Source: DATBIS01 sp036556805 (GTDB lineage Bacteria; Actinomycetota; UBA4738; HRBIN12). From it: a stretch of DNA of 64,000 bases. Shown in pieces: positions 9,616 through 16,731 of this stretch. The notes under the pieces are model-generated. The model saw only the letters and a list, made by a program, of their open reading frames with translations. It did not search any database and had not been told where the DNA came from. The position numbers and the translations under genes are program-made. Numbering within the stretch: the first letter of the stretch is position 1; each line of letters begins with the position of its first letter. The stretch lies in contig DATBIS010000026.1 in the NCBI GenBank assembly GCA_036556805.1, positions 1-64,000 on the forward strand. The letters are read 5' to 3'.

Positions 9616-9634
9616 CGTTCGGCGATACCGAACG
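9616..9634. promoter_or_regulatory. Palindromic operator candidate between divergent dhaL and glpF
   Basis: Perfect 7-bp inverted repeat CGTTCGG-CGATA-CCGAACG with a 5-bp spacer, centred in the 190-bp divergent region between the minus-strand dhaL and the plus-strand glpF operon. The length and spacing suit a dimeric winged-helix regulator, and the adjacent iclR product is the natural candidate. Binding is inferred from position only. Confidence 0.6.
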
Positions 9635-9720
9635 AAACGCGGCGCTTCCGCACGGCTTGCGAGGATATCGCACGTTGCGGTTCCGACTGCTCACGACTTG
9701 GATTTAGGCAACCGAATCGC

Positions 9721-9735
9721 GCCCCACGATGGGGC
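9721..9735 (+). promoter_or_regulatory. Short perfect hairpin in the glpF leader
   Basis: GCCCCA-CGA-TGGGGC, six base pairs with a three-base loop, ends 27 bases before the glpF ATG and just ahead of its ribosome-binding region. It could be a second small operator or an mRNA hairpin affecting translation. It is short enough to occur by chance in GC-rich DNA. Confidence 0.3.
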
Positions 9736-9762
9736 CTGGTGGCTGAGGGGGTGGTCGAGCAG

Positions 9763-10473
9763 ATGTTCCTTGGAGAGGTGATCGGGACGGGTGTCCTCGT
9801 CCTGCTCGGTGACGGGGTTGTCGCCGGCGTATTGCTCAACAAGTCGAAGGCGCAGAACGGGGGCTGGATCGTCATCACGTTCGCATGGGCGATGGCGGTC
9901 CTCATGGGTGTGTTGTCGAGCCTCGCCGTCACCGGTGGCGTCGCGCACATCAACCCGGCCGTGACGATCGCGCTGGCGACGATCGACCTCACGAAGTGGT
10001 CGGACGTTCCTCAACTGATCGCCGGGCAGTTCCTTGGTGCCTTCATCGGCGCCACCCTCGTCTGGCTCGCATACCTCGCCCACTGGCCCCAGACCGACGA
10101 CAAGGGTTTGAAGCTCGCCGTCTTCTGCACCGGGCCGGCGATCCGCAACACGGCCGCCAACGTCATCACCGAGATCATCGGCACGATGATGCTGGTGCTC
10201 GGCGTCCTCGCGATCGGGCGGACGGAGGCCGCGGGCGCCCTGGGGTTCTTCTTCGTGGCACTGCTCGTGTTGGGAATCGGACAGTCGCTCGGTGGTCCGA
10301 CGGGCTACGCCATCAACCCGGCCCGAGACCTCGGCCCGCGCATCATGCACTTCGTGCTCCCGATCGTCGGGAAGGGCGACTCCGACTGGGGGTACGCCTG
10401 GATCCCGGTCGTCGGCCCGATCATCGGCGGCGTGATCGGCGCCCTCATCGCGAAGGGAGCATTCGACCTGTGA
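9763..10473 (+). CDS. glpF: Glycerol facilitator / MIP family channel
   Basis: 236-residue major intrinsic protein with six transmembrane helices and both half-helix motifs: HINPAVTIAL at about residue 65 and GYAINPARDLGPR at about residue 183. The second motif's NPARD form is typical of glycerol-permeable aquaglyceroporins. It lets glycerol, and perhaps dihydroxyacetone, diffuse into the cell. It is the first gene of the glycerol island. ATG 9763 is chosen because MFLGEVIGT matches the usual N-terminus; GTG 9751 is also possible. A GAGGGG ribosome-binding site lies upstream. Confidence 0.92.
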   Translation: MFLGEVIGTGVLVLLGDGVVAGVLLNKSKAQNGGWIVITFAWAMAVLMGVLSSLAVTGGVAHINPAVTIALATIDLTKWSDVPQLIAGQFLGAFIGATLVWLAYLAHWPQTDDKGLKLAVFCTGPAIRNTAANVITEIIGTMMLVLGVLAIGRTEAAGALGFFFVALLVLGIGQSLGGPTGYAINPARDLGPRIMHFVLPIVGKGDSDWGYAWIPVVGPIIGGVIGALIAKGAFDL

Positions 10474-10507
10474 CCGCTCGGGCGGCCGCACCCTCAAAGG
10501 AGGCCCC

Positions 10508-11509
10508 ATGAAGAAGCTGATCAATGACTCCGCGGACGTCGTCCGCGAGGAGCTCGAAGGCATCGCGGCGGCGCACGCCGATCTCGTCGACGTGCACTTC
10601 GACCCCTACTACATCGCGCGCGCCGACGCTCCGGTGAAGGGAAAGGTCGCCCTGGTCTCGGGAGGCGGATCGGGCCACGAGCCGATGCACGGCGGCTTCG
10701 TCGGGATGGGCATGCTCGATGCGGCGTGCCCCGGTGAGGTCTTCACCTCGCCCACGCCGGATCAGATGGAGGCGGCGTCGAAAGCCGTGGACGCCGGCGC
10801 CGGTCTGGTCCACATCGTCAAGAACTACACGGGCGACGTCATGAACTTCGAGATGGCGGCCGAGCTCTGCCGAAGCGAAGGCACCGAGGTCGAGTCGGTC
10901 CTCGTCGACGACGACGTGGCAGTGCAGGACTCCCTGTATACGGCCGGGCGCCGAGGCGTGGGGACGACCGTGTTGATCGAGAAGATCGCGGGCGCGGCCG
11001 CCGAGGAGGGGAGACCGCTGAAGGAGGTAGCCGACATCTGCCGAGAGGTGAACGCCAACGGCCGCAGCATGGGTATGGCGCTCACGTCCTGCACGGTTCC
11101 TGCCGCCGGCAAGCCCACTTTCGACATCGCCGACGACGAGATGGAGATCGGGATCGGTATCCACGGCGAGCCCGGCCGCGAGCGGATGCCGCTCAAGACG
11201 GCCCACGACATCGTCGAGATGATGGCCAGCGCGGTCGTCGACGATCTCCCCTTCTCGAAGGGCGACAAGGTGCTGGCGTTCATGAACGGCATGGGCGGCA
11301 CGCCGCTCATCGAGCTGTACGTCGCCTACCACGAGCTGTCGAAGTTCCTGAAAGGGCGCGGCATCGAGATCGCCCGGAACCTGATCGGGTCCTACATCAC
11401 GTCGCTCGAGATGGCAGGCTGCTCGATCACGCTGCTGAAGCTCAACGACGAATTCGTCCGCTTGTGGGACGCTCCGGTGAAGACCGCGGGCCTCCGGTGG
11501 GGGGTGTAG
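10508..11509 (+). CDS. dhaK: Dihydroxyacetone kinase, substrate-binding subunit DhaK
   Basis: 333 residues. DhaK binds dihydroxyacetone covalently as a hemiaminal to a histidine, here His219 in GIGIHGEPG, while DhaL supplies the phosphoryl group. The N-terminal SGGGSGHEPMHGG substrate loop and the NGMGGTP segment are intact. The ATG follows a clear AAAGGAGG ribosome-binding site. It begins 34 bases after glpF and is followed by dhaL and glpK. There is no glycerol dehydrogenase gene in the window, so the dihydroxyacetone must come from elsewhere. Confidence 0.95.
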   Translation: MKKLINDSADVVREELEGIAAAHADLVDVHFDPYYIARADAPVKGKVALVSGGGSGHEPMHGGFVGMGMLDAACPGEVFTSPTPDQMEAASKAVDAGAGLVHIVKNYTGDVMNFEMAAELCRSEGTEVESVLVDDDVAVQDSLYTAGRRGVGTTVLIEKIAGAAAEEGRPLKEVADICREVNANGRSMGMALTSCTVPAAGKPTFDIADDEMEIGIGIHGEPGRERMPLKTAHDIVEMMASAVVDDLPFSKGDKVLAFMNGMGGTPLIELYVAYHELSKFLKGRGIEIARNLIGSYITSLEMAGCSITLLKLNDEFVRLWDAPVKTAGLRWGV

Positions 11510-11548
11510 GCCGGCGAGTCGTCGGGGGCTTCGACGAAGGGATGGTGA

Positions 11549-12184
11549 GTGAGCGTCTCCTACGAAGAGGTCGTCTCCTGGATCAAGACGTTCACGGGGA
11601 CGATCGCCGACAACAAGGCTTGGCTGACGGATCTGGATTCCGCGATCGGTGATGCCGACCACGGCATCAACCTCGACCGCGGCATGCAGGCGGCGCTCGC
11701 GAAGGCCGAGACGGTTGCTCCGGGAGATGTGGGTGCGGTGTTCAAGACCGTGGGGATGACGCTCGTGTCCACGGTTGGGGGCGCCGGGGGCCCACTGTAC
11801 GGGACGCTGTTCCTGCAGCTCGGCGTGGCGACCGCTGGAAAGAGCGAGATCGCCGCGGAGGACTGGCGGGCGGCTCTCGCCGGCGCCGTCCAAGGGGTGC
11901 AGGCTCGCGGGAAGGCCGAGGTCGGAGACAAGACGATGATCGACGCCTTGGCGCCGGCTCGCGACGCCTTGGCCCAGGCTCTCGATGCAGGAGTGTCATT
12001 CGAAGACGCCCTGCGCCGATCGGCGGAGGCCGCCGAGGAGGGGATGCGATCGACGATTCCGCTCGTGGCGCGGAAGGGACGGGCGAGCTACCTCGGGGAA
12101 CGCAGCGCCGGCCATCAGGACCCCGGCGCCACGTCGTCCTATCTGCTGCTGAAGACCGTCGCGGATGTCTGGGGCGACGGGTAG
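11549..12184 (+). CDS. dhaL: Dihydroxyacetone kinase, ADP-binding subunit DhaL
   Basis: 211 residues with the Mg-ADP signature LDSAIGDADHGINLDRG, the TVGGAGGPLYG loop and the RKGRASYLGERSAGHQDPGA C-terminal motif. It carries tightly bound ADP that is rephosphorylated by DhaM, then transfers phosphate to dihydroxyacetone on DhaK. The GTG start at 11549 gives normal family length. It lies between dhaK and glpK in the same direction. It is clearly homologous to, but diverged from, the minus-strand copy at 8853-9572, so the two are paralogues rather than a recent duplication. Confidence 0.94.
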   Translation: MSVSYEEVVSWIKTFTGTIADNKAWLTDLDSAIGDADHGINLDRGMQAALAKAETVAPGDVGAVFKTVGMTLVSTVGGAGGPLYGTLFLQLGVATAGKSEIAAEDWRAALAGAVQGVQARGKAEVGDKTMIDALAPARDALAQALDAGVSFEDALRRSAEAAEEGMRSTIPLVARKGRASYLGERSAGHQDPGATSSYLLLKTVADVWGDG

Positions 12185-12203
12185 ACGGGAAGGGAGGCAG
12201 GAA

Positions 12204-13700
12204 ATGGCGGACTACGTCGGTGCGATCGACCAGGGCACGACGAGCACGCGATTCATGATCTTCGACCACAGCGGCGGTGTCGTGGGGGTGGATCAGAAGG
12301 AGCACGAGCAGATCTACCCGAAGCCCGGGTGGGTCGAGCACGACCCGAAGGAGATCTGGACCCGCACGACCGAGGTGATCGACGGAGCGCTGAACAAGGC
12401 CGGGATCTCGGCGAGCGATCTCGCCGCCGTCGGCGTGACGAATCAGCGCGAGACCACGGTGGTATGGGACCGCACGACGGGAGAGCCCGTCTTCAACGCG
12501 CTCGTCTGGCAGGACACCCGGACGCAGGGCATCGTCGACGAGTTGTCGGCCGACGGTGGCCAGGACCGCTTCCGGGAGAAGGTGGGCCTTCCGCTCGCCA
12601 CGTACTTCTCCGGCACGAAGGTCAAGTGGATCCTCGACAACGTCGACGGGGCTCGGGCTCGGGCCGAGGCGGGCGACCTCCTCTTCGGCAACATCGACAC
12701 CTGGGTGATCTGGAACGTCACGGGAGGGACCGACGGGGGCGTCCACGTCACCGACGTCTCGAATGCGAGCCGCACGATGCTCATGAACCTCGAAACGTTG
12801 GACTGGGACGAGGGTCAGCTCGCGGCGTTCGGCGTGCCCCGCGTCATGCTTCCGGCGATCCGACCGTCCTCCGAGACGTACGGCGTGGCCAAGGGCGTGC
12901 TTGCCGGCGTGCCGGTCGCCGGCGACCTCGGCGACCAGCAGGCCGCGACGTTCGGGCAGGCCGCCTACGACGTCGGGGATGCGAAGAACACCTACGGCAC
13001 GGGGAACTTCATGCTGCTGAACACCGGAACCGAGATGATTCCGTCGAAGAGCGGGCTGCTCACGACCGTCGGGTGGAAGCTCGGCGACTCCCCGGCCGTC
13101 TACTGCTTGGAGGGATCGATCGCGATCACCGGAGCCCTCGTGCAGTGGCTCCGCGACAACCTCGGTTTGATCTCTTCGTCGGAAGAGGTCGAGCAGCTGG
13201 CGGGAACCGTCGAGGACAACGGCGGCATCTTCTTCGTGCCCGCGTTCTCTGGGCTGTTCGCTCCGTATTGGCGCGGCGACGCGCGAGGGGCGATCGTCGG
13301 CATGACCCGCTATGTGAACAAGGGTCACATCGCCCGAGCGGCGTTGGAGGCCACCGCGTGGCAGACTCGAGAGGTGCTCGACGCGATGGAGGCCGATTCC
13401 GGCGTGAAGCTCAAGGAGCTGAAAGTCGACGGCGGGATGGTCTACAACAACCTGCTCATGCAGTTCCAGGCCGACGTGCTGGGCGTGCCGGTGATCCGAC
13501 CCAAGGTCGCGGAGACGACGGCGCTCGGCGCAGCCTACGCCGCCGGCCTCGCGGTCGGGTTCTGGGGATCGTACGAGGACCTGCGCGCCAACTGGGGGAA
13601 GGACGCGGACTGGACGCCCGCCATGGATGAGGCCGAGCGCGAGCGCCAGTACGGTCTGTGGAAGAAGGCGGTCACGCGGACGTTCGACTGGGTCGAGTGA
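12204..13700 (+). CDS. glpK: Glycerol kinase
   Basis: 498-residue FGGY-family kinase that phosphorylates glycerol to sn-glycerol-3-phosphate with ATP. The N-terminal AIDQGTTSTRFMIFD phosphate loop, NQRET, WQDTRT, the GDQQAATFGQ segment and the GTGNFMLLNTG adenosine-site loop are all present. Length matches the E. coli enzyme (about 500). The ATG at 12204 follows GGGAGGCAGG; the open frame reaches back into dhaL but only as shadow. The product feeds the flavoprotein dehydrogenase encoded two genes downstream. Confidence 0.96.
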   Translation: MADYVGAIDQGTTSTRFMIFDHSGGVVGVDQKEHEQIYPKPGWVEHDPKEIWTRTTEVIDGALNKAGISASDLAAVGVTNQRETTVVWDRTTGEPVFNALVWQDTRTQGIVDELSADGGQDRFREKVGLPLATYFSGTKVKWILDNVDGARARAEAGDLLFGNIDTWVIWNVTGGTDGGVHVTDVSNASRTMLMNLETLDWDEGQLAAFGVPRVMLPAIRPSSETYGVAKGVLAGVPVAGDLGDQQAATFGQAAYDVGDAKNTYGTGNFMLLNTGTEMIPSKSGLLTTVGWKLGDSPAVYCLEGSIAITGALVQWLRDNLGLISSSEEVEQLAGTVEDNGGIFFVPAFSGLFAPYWRGDARGAIVGMTRYVNKGHIARAALEATAWQTREVLDAMEADSGVKLKELKVDGGMVYNNLLMQFQADVLGVPVIRPKVAETTALGAAYAAGLAVGFWGSYEDLRANWGKDADWTPAMDEAERERQYGLWKKAVTRTFDWVE

Positions 13701-13739
13701 CCGATCTGGGGCAACGCGCCAACCGAGGGAGGACCGCCG

Positions 13740-13967
13740 ATGGGAGAGGACAAGGAGCACGAGGGGTCGTTCGCCGAGGGTCAGTCCGAGGAACATCACG
13801 GGGGGAAGCCAGGCGGCGACTTTGCCGAGGGCCAGGAGGACGAAGAACAGCACGACGGCGCCGCACATGAGGGCTCGTTCGCAGAAGGTCAGTCCGAGGA
13901 CCATCACGGCGGACATCGCGGCGGCGACTTCGCCGAAGGCCAGGAGGAAGAAGAGCACGACCATTGA
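13740..13967 (+). CDS. Small acidic, histidine-rich repeat protein
   Basis: 75 residues built from two near-identical units, starting at nt 13761 and 13869. Each unit contains EGSFAEGQSE(E/D)HHGG followed by GGDFAEGQE(D/E)EE, giving four FAEGQ motifs in all. The tails are rich in His, Asp and Glu. There is no signal peptide or membrane helix and it is probably unstructured. The ATG has a strong GAGGGAGGA ribosome-binding site and the gene sits between glpK and the GlpA-type gene. Codons differ between the units at synonymous positions (GCCGAG versus GCAGAA), so the protein sequence is what is conserved. The function is not known; metal binding or a scaffold role is possible. Confidence 0.8.
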   Translation: MGEDKEHEGSFAEGQSEEHHGGKPGGDFAEGQEDEEQHDGAAHEGSFAEGQSEDHHGGHRGGDFAEGQEEEEHDH

Positions 13968-14015
13968 GCCGCCTCGGCCGGGGTGCTCGCGAGGCGTGAC
14001 GCGGGGGCGGCGCCG

Positions 14016-15179
14016 ATGATCGACGCGCACGTCCTGATCGTCGGCGGTGGGGGCACGGGAGGCGCGCTCGCGCACGATCTCGCGCTGCGCGGGCTCAAGG
14101 TCACCCTCGTCGAGCGGGGCGAGTTCACGTCCGGGACGACGGGTCGGCACCACGGCCTCCTGCACAGCGGGGCTCGCTACGCGGTGAACGACCCCGAGTC
14201 CGCGGTCGAATGCATCGAGGAAAACGGGATCCTGCGCCGGATCGCTCCGGGCTCGTTCGAGGAGAACGACGGCCTCTTCGTCGCCGTCACCGACGAGGAC
14301 ATGGACTATCTGCCGGCCTTCCTGGAGGGGTGCGAGCGGACGGGGATCCCCGCGAAACGGCTGACACGCGACGAGGCTCTCCGACTCGAGCCGAACCTCA
14401 ATCCCGAGCTGAAGACCGCCGTCCGCGTTCCCGACGCCACCATGGACGCGATGCGGATGCCGCTGCGCTTCTTCGCAACCGCACGATCGAACGGTGCCGA
14501 GCTCCTGAACCACGTGGAAGTGACGGAGCTCATCGTGCGCGACGGCTCCGTGCTCGGCGTGGCCGTCCGCGACCACGTCACCGGCCGCGAGGCTGAGATC
14601 GGCGCAGACGTCGTGGTGAACGCGACCGGCCCATGGTCCGAGTCGATCGCGAGGATGGCGGGGGTCGACGTGCCGATCAGGCCGTCGCCCGGTGTGATGC
14701 TCGCCGTGCGCGGTCGCCTGTGCAACATGGTCCTCAATCGACTCCACGCTTCCGGCGATGGAGACATCGTCGTGCCGCAGCGGGCGCTCTCGATCGTGGG
14801 AACGAGCTCGTGGGTCGTGGACGACCCGGACGATCTCGACGTGCCCGAGGAACACCTCCGCAGGATGTGGGAGGAGGGCGAGAAGCTCGTTCCCGCGATC
14901 CGCGGCGCGACCTTCCGGGCGGCGTGGTCCGCGGCGCGGCCGCTGATCGGCACGCGCGAAGCCGACTCGGGCCGCGAGCTGTCACGCACGTTCAAGACGA
15001 TCGACCACGCCGAAGAGGGCGTCGGCGGTTTCGTCACGATCACCGGTGGGAAGGCGACGACCCTACGCGGGATGGCTGAGGTCTGCGCGGACGTCGTCTG
15101 CCGCAAGCTCGGCGTCGACGAACCGTCCCGGACCCGCACGACGGTGCTCCTCTCGCACCTGGCGGCGTTCGCCGCGTGA
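14016..15179 (+). CDS. GlpA-type glycerol-3-phosphate dehydrogenase flavoprotein, C-terminally short
   Basis: 387 residues of the DAO fold. An N-terminal VLIVGGGGTGGALA dinucleotide motif binds FAD, and the GlpA signature TTGRHHGLLHSGARYAV follows. The C-terminal part ends in FVTITGGKATTLRGMAE and CRKLG, which in E. coli GlpA mark the end of the catalytic domain. The extra roughly 150-residue BFD-type Fe-S domain of GlpA is absent, and no glpB or glpC follows. Instead the stop overlaps (GTGA) an SdhB-like gene, so electrons probably leave via that Fe-S protein. It should oxidise sn-glycerol-3-phosphate to DHAP. The ATG at 14016 is preferred over GTG 13983. Confidence 0.85.
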   Translation: MIDAHVLIVGGGGTGGALAHDLALRGLKVTLVERGEFTSGTTGRHHGLLHSGARYAVNDPESAVECIEENGILRRIAPGSFEENDGLFVAVTDEDMDYLPAFLEGCERTGIPAKRLTRDEALRLEPNLNPELKTAVRVPDATMDAMRMPLRFFATARSNGAELLNHVEVTELIVRDGSVLGVAVRDHVTGREAEIGADVVVNATGPWSESIARMAGVDVPIRPSPGVMLAVRGRLCNMVLNRLHASGDGDIVVPQRALSIVGTSSWVVDDPDDLDVPEEHLRRMWEEGEKLVPAIRGATFRAAWSAARPLIGTREADSGRELSRTFKTIDHAEEGVGGFVTITGGKATTLRGMAEVCADVVCRKLGVDEPSRTRTTVLLSHLAAFAA

Positions 15180-15910
15180 ACGGCACCGGGCGGTCCGCGA
15201 CCACGGAGGCTCTTGACACGCGGACCTTCCGGGTCTTTCGCTTCAAGCGAGATGGGTCCGCAGCCCGCACGGACGATTTCGACGTGCCCGTCAATGACGC
15301 AACCACCGTGCTCGAGGCCCTTCGGTGGGTCAAGCGTCATCGGGACCCGACGCTCGGTATCCGGCACTCTTGCCTCCACGCGTCGTGCGGCACCTGCGGT
15401 CTACGCGTCAACGGTCGCGAGGTCCTCGCCTGCGTGACGGCGACCTCGAGCCTTGAGGACGGGATGGTCGCGGTCGAGCCCCTGGCGAACTTCTCCGTCC
15501 TCGAGGACCTCGTCGTCGACATGGCTTCGTTCGCAAGCCGATTCCCGGAGCCCCATCCCCTCGTGCGCTCGAGCGAGTTCCTTCCCGATGCCGAACCGGC
15601 CGACGGCAAGACCGCCGATACACGGTTCGAGGACTGCATCGAGTGCGGGTTGTGCCTCTCCGCGTGCCCCGTGGCCGCCACCGACGACACGTACGTCGGG
15701 CCCGCGGCGCTCGCGTACGCGCAACGCCTGCTGGAGGAGGGTCGCGGCGCTGACCGCGCCGCGACCCTCGCCTGGGCCGACGACGACCACGCGGCGTGGC
15801 GATGCCACGCCGCGTTCGAGTGCACGGAGGCGTGTCCATCGAACGTCCGGCCGGCGCAGCGCATCATGGCGCTCCGCCGGGAGCTCGCGCTTCGCCGGAA
15901 GGTCACGTGA
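15176..15910 (+). CDS. SdhB/FrdB-like iron-sulfur subunit in the glycerol operon
   Basis: 244 residues with all three complex II clusters recognisable. The [2Fe-2S] ligands are C66-x4-C71-x2-C74-x11-C86, the exact SdhB spacing. The [4Fe-4S] ligands are C154-x2-C157-x2-C160-x3-C164-P. The third ([3Fe-4S]-type) set is C210-x5-C216-x3-C220-P. In succinate dehydrogenase this subunit carries electrons from the flavoprotein to quinone. Here the gene directly follows a GlpA-type flavoprotein with a 4-bp overlap and no SdhA is present, so it probably serves glycerol-3-phosphate oxidation. The start is GTG. Confidence 0.88.
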   Translation: MNGTGRSATTEALDTRTFRVFRFKRDGSAARTDDFDVPVNDATTVLEALRWVKRHRDPTLGIRHSCLHASCGTCGLRVNGREVLACVTATSSLEDGMVAVEPLANFSVLEDLVVDMASFASRFPEPHPLVRSSEFLPDAEPADGKTADTRFEDCIECGLCLSACPVAATDDTYVGPAALAYAQRLLEEGRGADRAATLAWADDDHAAWRCHAAFECTEACPSNVRPAQRIMALRRELALRRKVT

Positions 15911-16341
15911 GCGACCGGGACCTCGACGAGATCCGGGCGGCCCGGCGCGCGCCTGGTCCCGTGCAGCGCAAGGCACCCGGGGCGACCGCGTGGTTCGACG
16001 TGCGGCGGCGCGGTTCGGGACACTTCGCGTTCTCGTTGAACCGGCTCACGGGACTCGGCCTGCTCGTCTATCTCTATCTGCATCTCGTCGTGCTCTCGAC
16101 TCTCCTCCGGGGCGCGGAAGCGTGGGACTCCTTCCTCCGGCGCGCCACGACGCCGGCGTTCCTGGGGCTCGACGTCCTCTTGCTCTTCGGGCTGCTCGCG
16201 CATGGCCTGAACGGCCTCCGAGTCGCCTTGATCGGGAGCGGCGTCGCTCCCGATCGCCAGAAGGCGCTTCTGTGGGCCGTCGTGATCGTCGGAGCCATCG
16301 CCTTGCTCGGCGGCGCCCTGCACATCATGGGGAGTTCATGA
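15907..16341 (+). CDS. SdhC-like membrane anchor subunit
   Basis: 144 residues: a hydrophilic N-terminus of about 45 residues, then three transmembrane helices. SLNRLTG ahead of helix one resembles the SdhC signature (S-x-x-R-x-T-G). Helix two contains AHGLNGLRVAL, matching the H-x-x-NG-x-R pattern around the heme b ligand of complex II anchors. The GTG start overlaps the stop of the SdhB-like gene. It is expected to hold the Fe-S protein on the membrane and form part of the quinone site. Confidence 0.8.
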   Translation: MSDRDLDEIRAARRAPGPVQRKAPGATAWFDVRRRGSGHFAFSLNRLTGLGLLVYLYLHLVVLSTLLRGAEAWDSFLRRATTPAFLGLDVLLLFGLLAHGLNGLRVALIGSGVAPDRQKALLWAVVIVGAIALLGGALHIMGSS

Positions 16342-16730
16342 GCTCGAACGTCGAGACCGGATCGGGCGAGACGATCCCCGCGCGAAGCGGAACTCGGGCG
16401 TGGCGAGCCACGGCTGGAACCGGCGTCGTCGTCCTCGTGCTGGTCACGGTCCACATGGTCGTGCACCACTTCGTCGTGCAGGAGGTGGGGGGACTGCGGA
16501 CGTATCGGCAGGTGCTGGCGTACGTGGGCCACCCCTTGATCGTCGTGCTCGAATCGACCTTCCTCGTCGTCGTCACGTGGCACGGCTTGCTGGGACTGCG
16601 CTCGGTCCTCTTCGACCTGGGACTCAGCGAGGTTGGGAAGCGGCGCGCGTCAAGGGCACTCGCGGCGCTTGGTGTCGCGACCGTCGCCTATGGGCTCGTC
16701 CTGATCGCGGTTCTCGCCTCGCGGAGCTGA
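16338..16730 (+). CDS. SdhD-like membrane anchor subunit
   Basis: 130 residues with three predicted transmembrane helices. Helix one is histidine-rich (VTVHMVVHHFVV). WHGLLGLRSVLFDLG at the end of helix two matches the H-x-x-x-G-x-R-x-x-x-x-D motif seen in SdhD-type heme b/quinone subunits. The ATG overlaps the stop of the SdhC-like gene by 4 bases. With that gene it would complete a four-subunit, membrane-bound, quinone-reducing assembly with the GlpA-type flavoprotein. Confidence 0.8.
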   Translation: MSSNVETGSGETIPARSGTRAWRATAGTGVVVLVLVTVHMVVHHFVVQEVGGLRTYRQVLAYVGHPLIVVLESTFLVVVTWHGLLGLRSVLFDLGLSEVGKRRASRALAALGVATVAYGLVLIAVLASRS

Positions 16731-16731
16731 C

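Noticed and set aside
13740..13967. A CRISPR-like or DNA-level repeat
   Set aside because: The repeat follows the reading frame, differs at synonymous positions and has only two units, so it is a coding repeat.
11742..14855. A 1037-residue open frame on the minus strand opposite dhaL, glpK and the GlpA-type gene
   Set aside because: Arg/His/Asp-rich low-complexity translation with no domain, exactly antisense to well-supported genes; a GC-bias shadow.
14016..16730. An ordinary succinate dehydrogenase operon
   Set aside because: No SdhA-type flavoprotein is present. The flavoprotein that overlaps the Fe-S gene has the GlpA signature and lies in a glycerol island.
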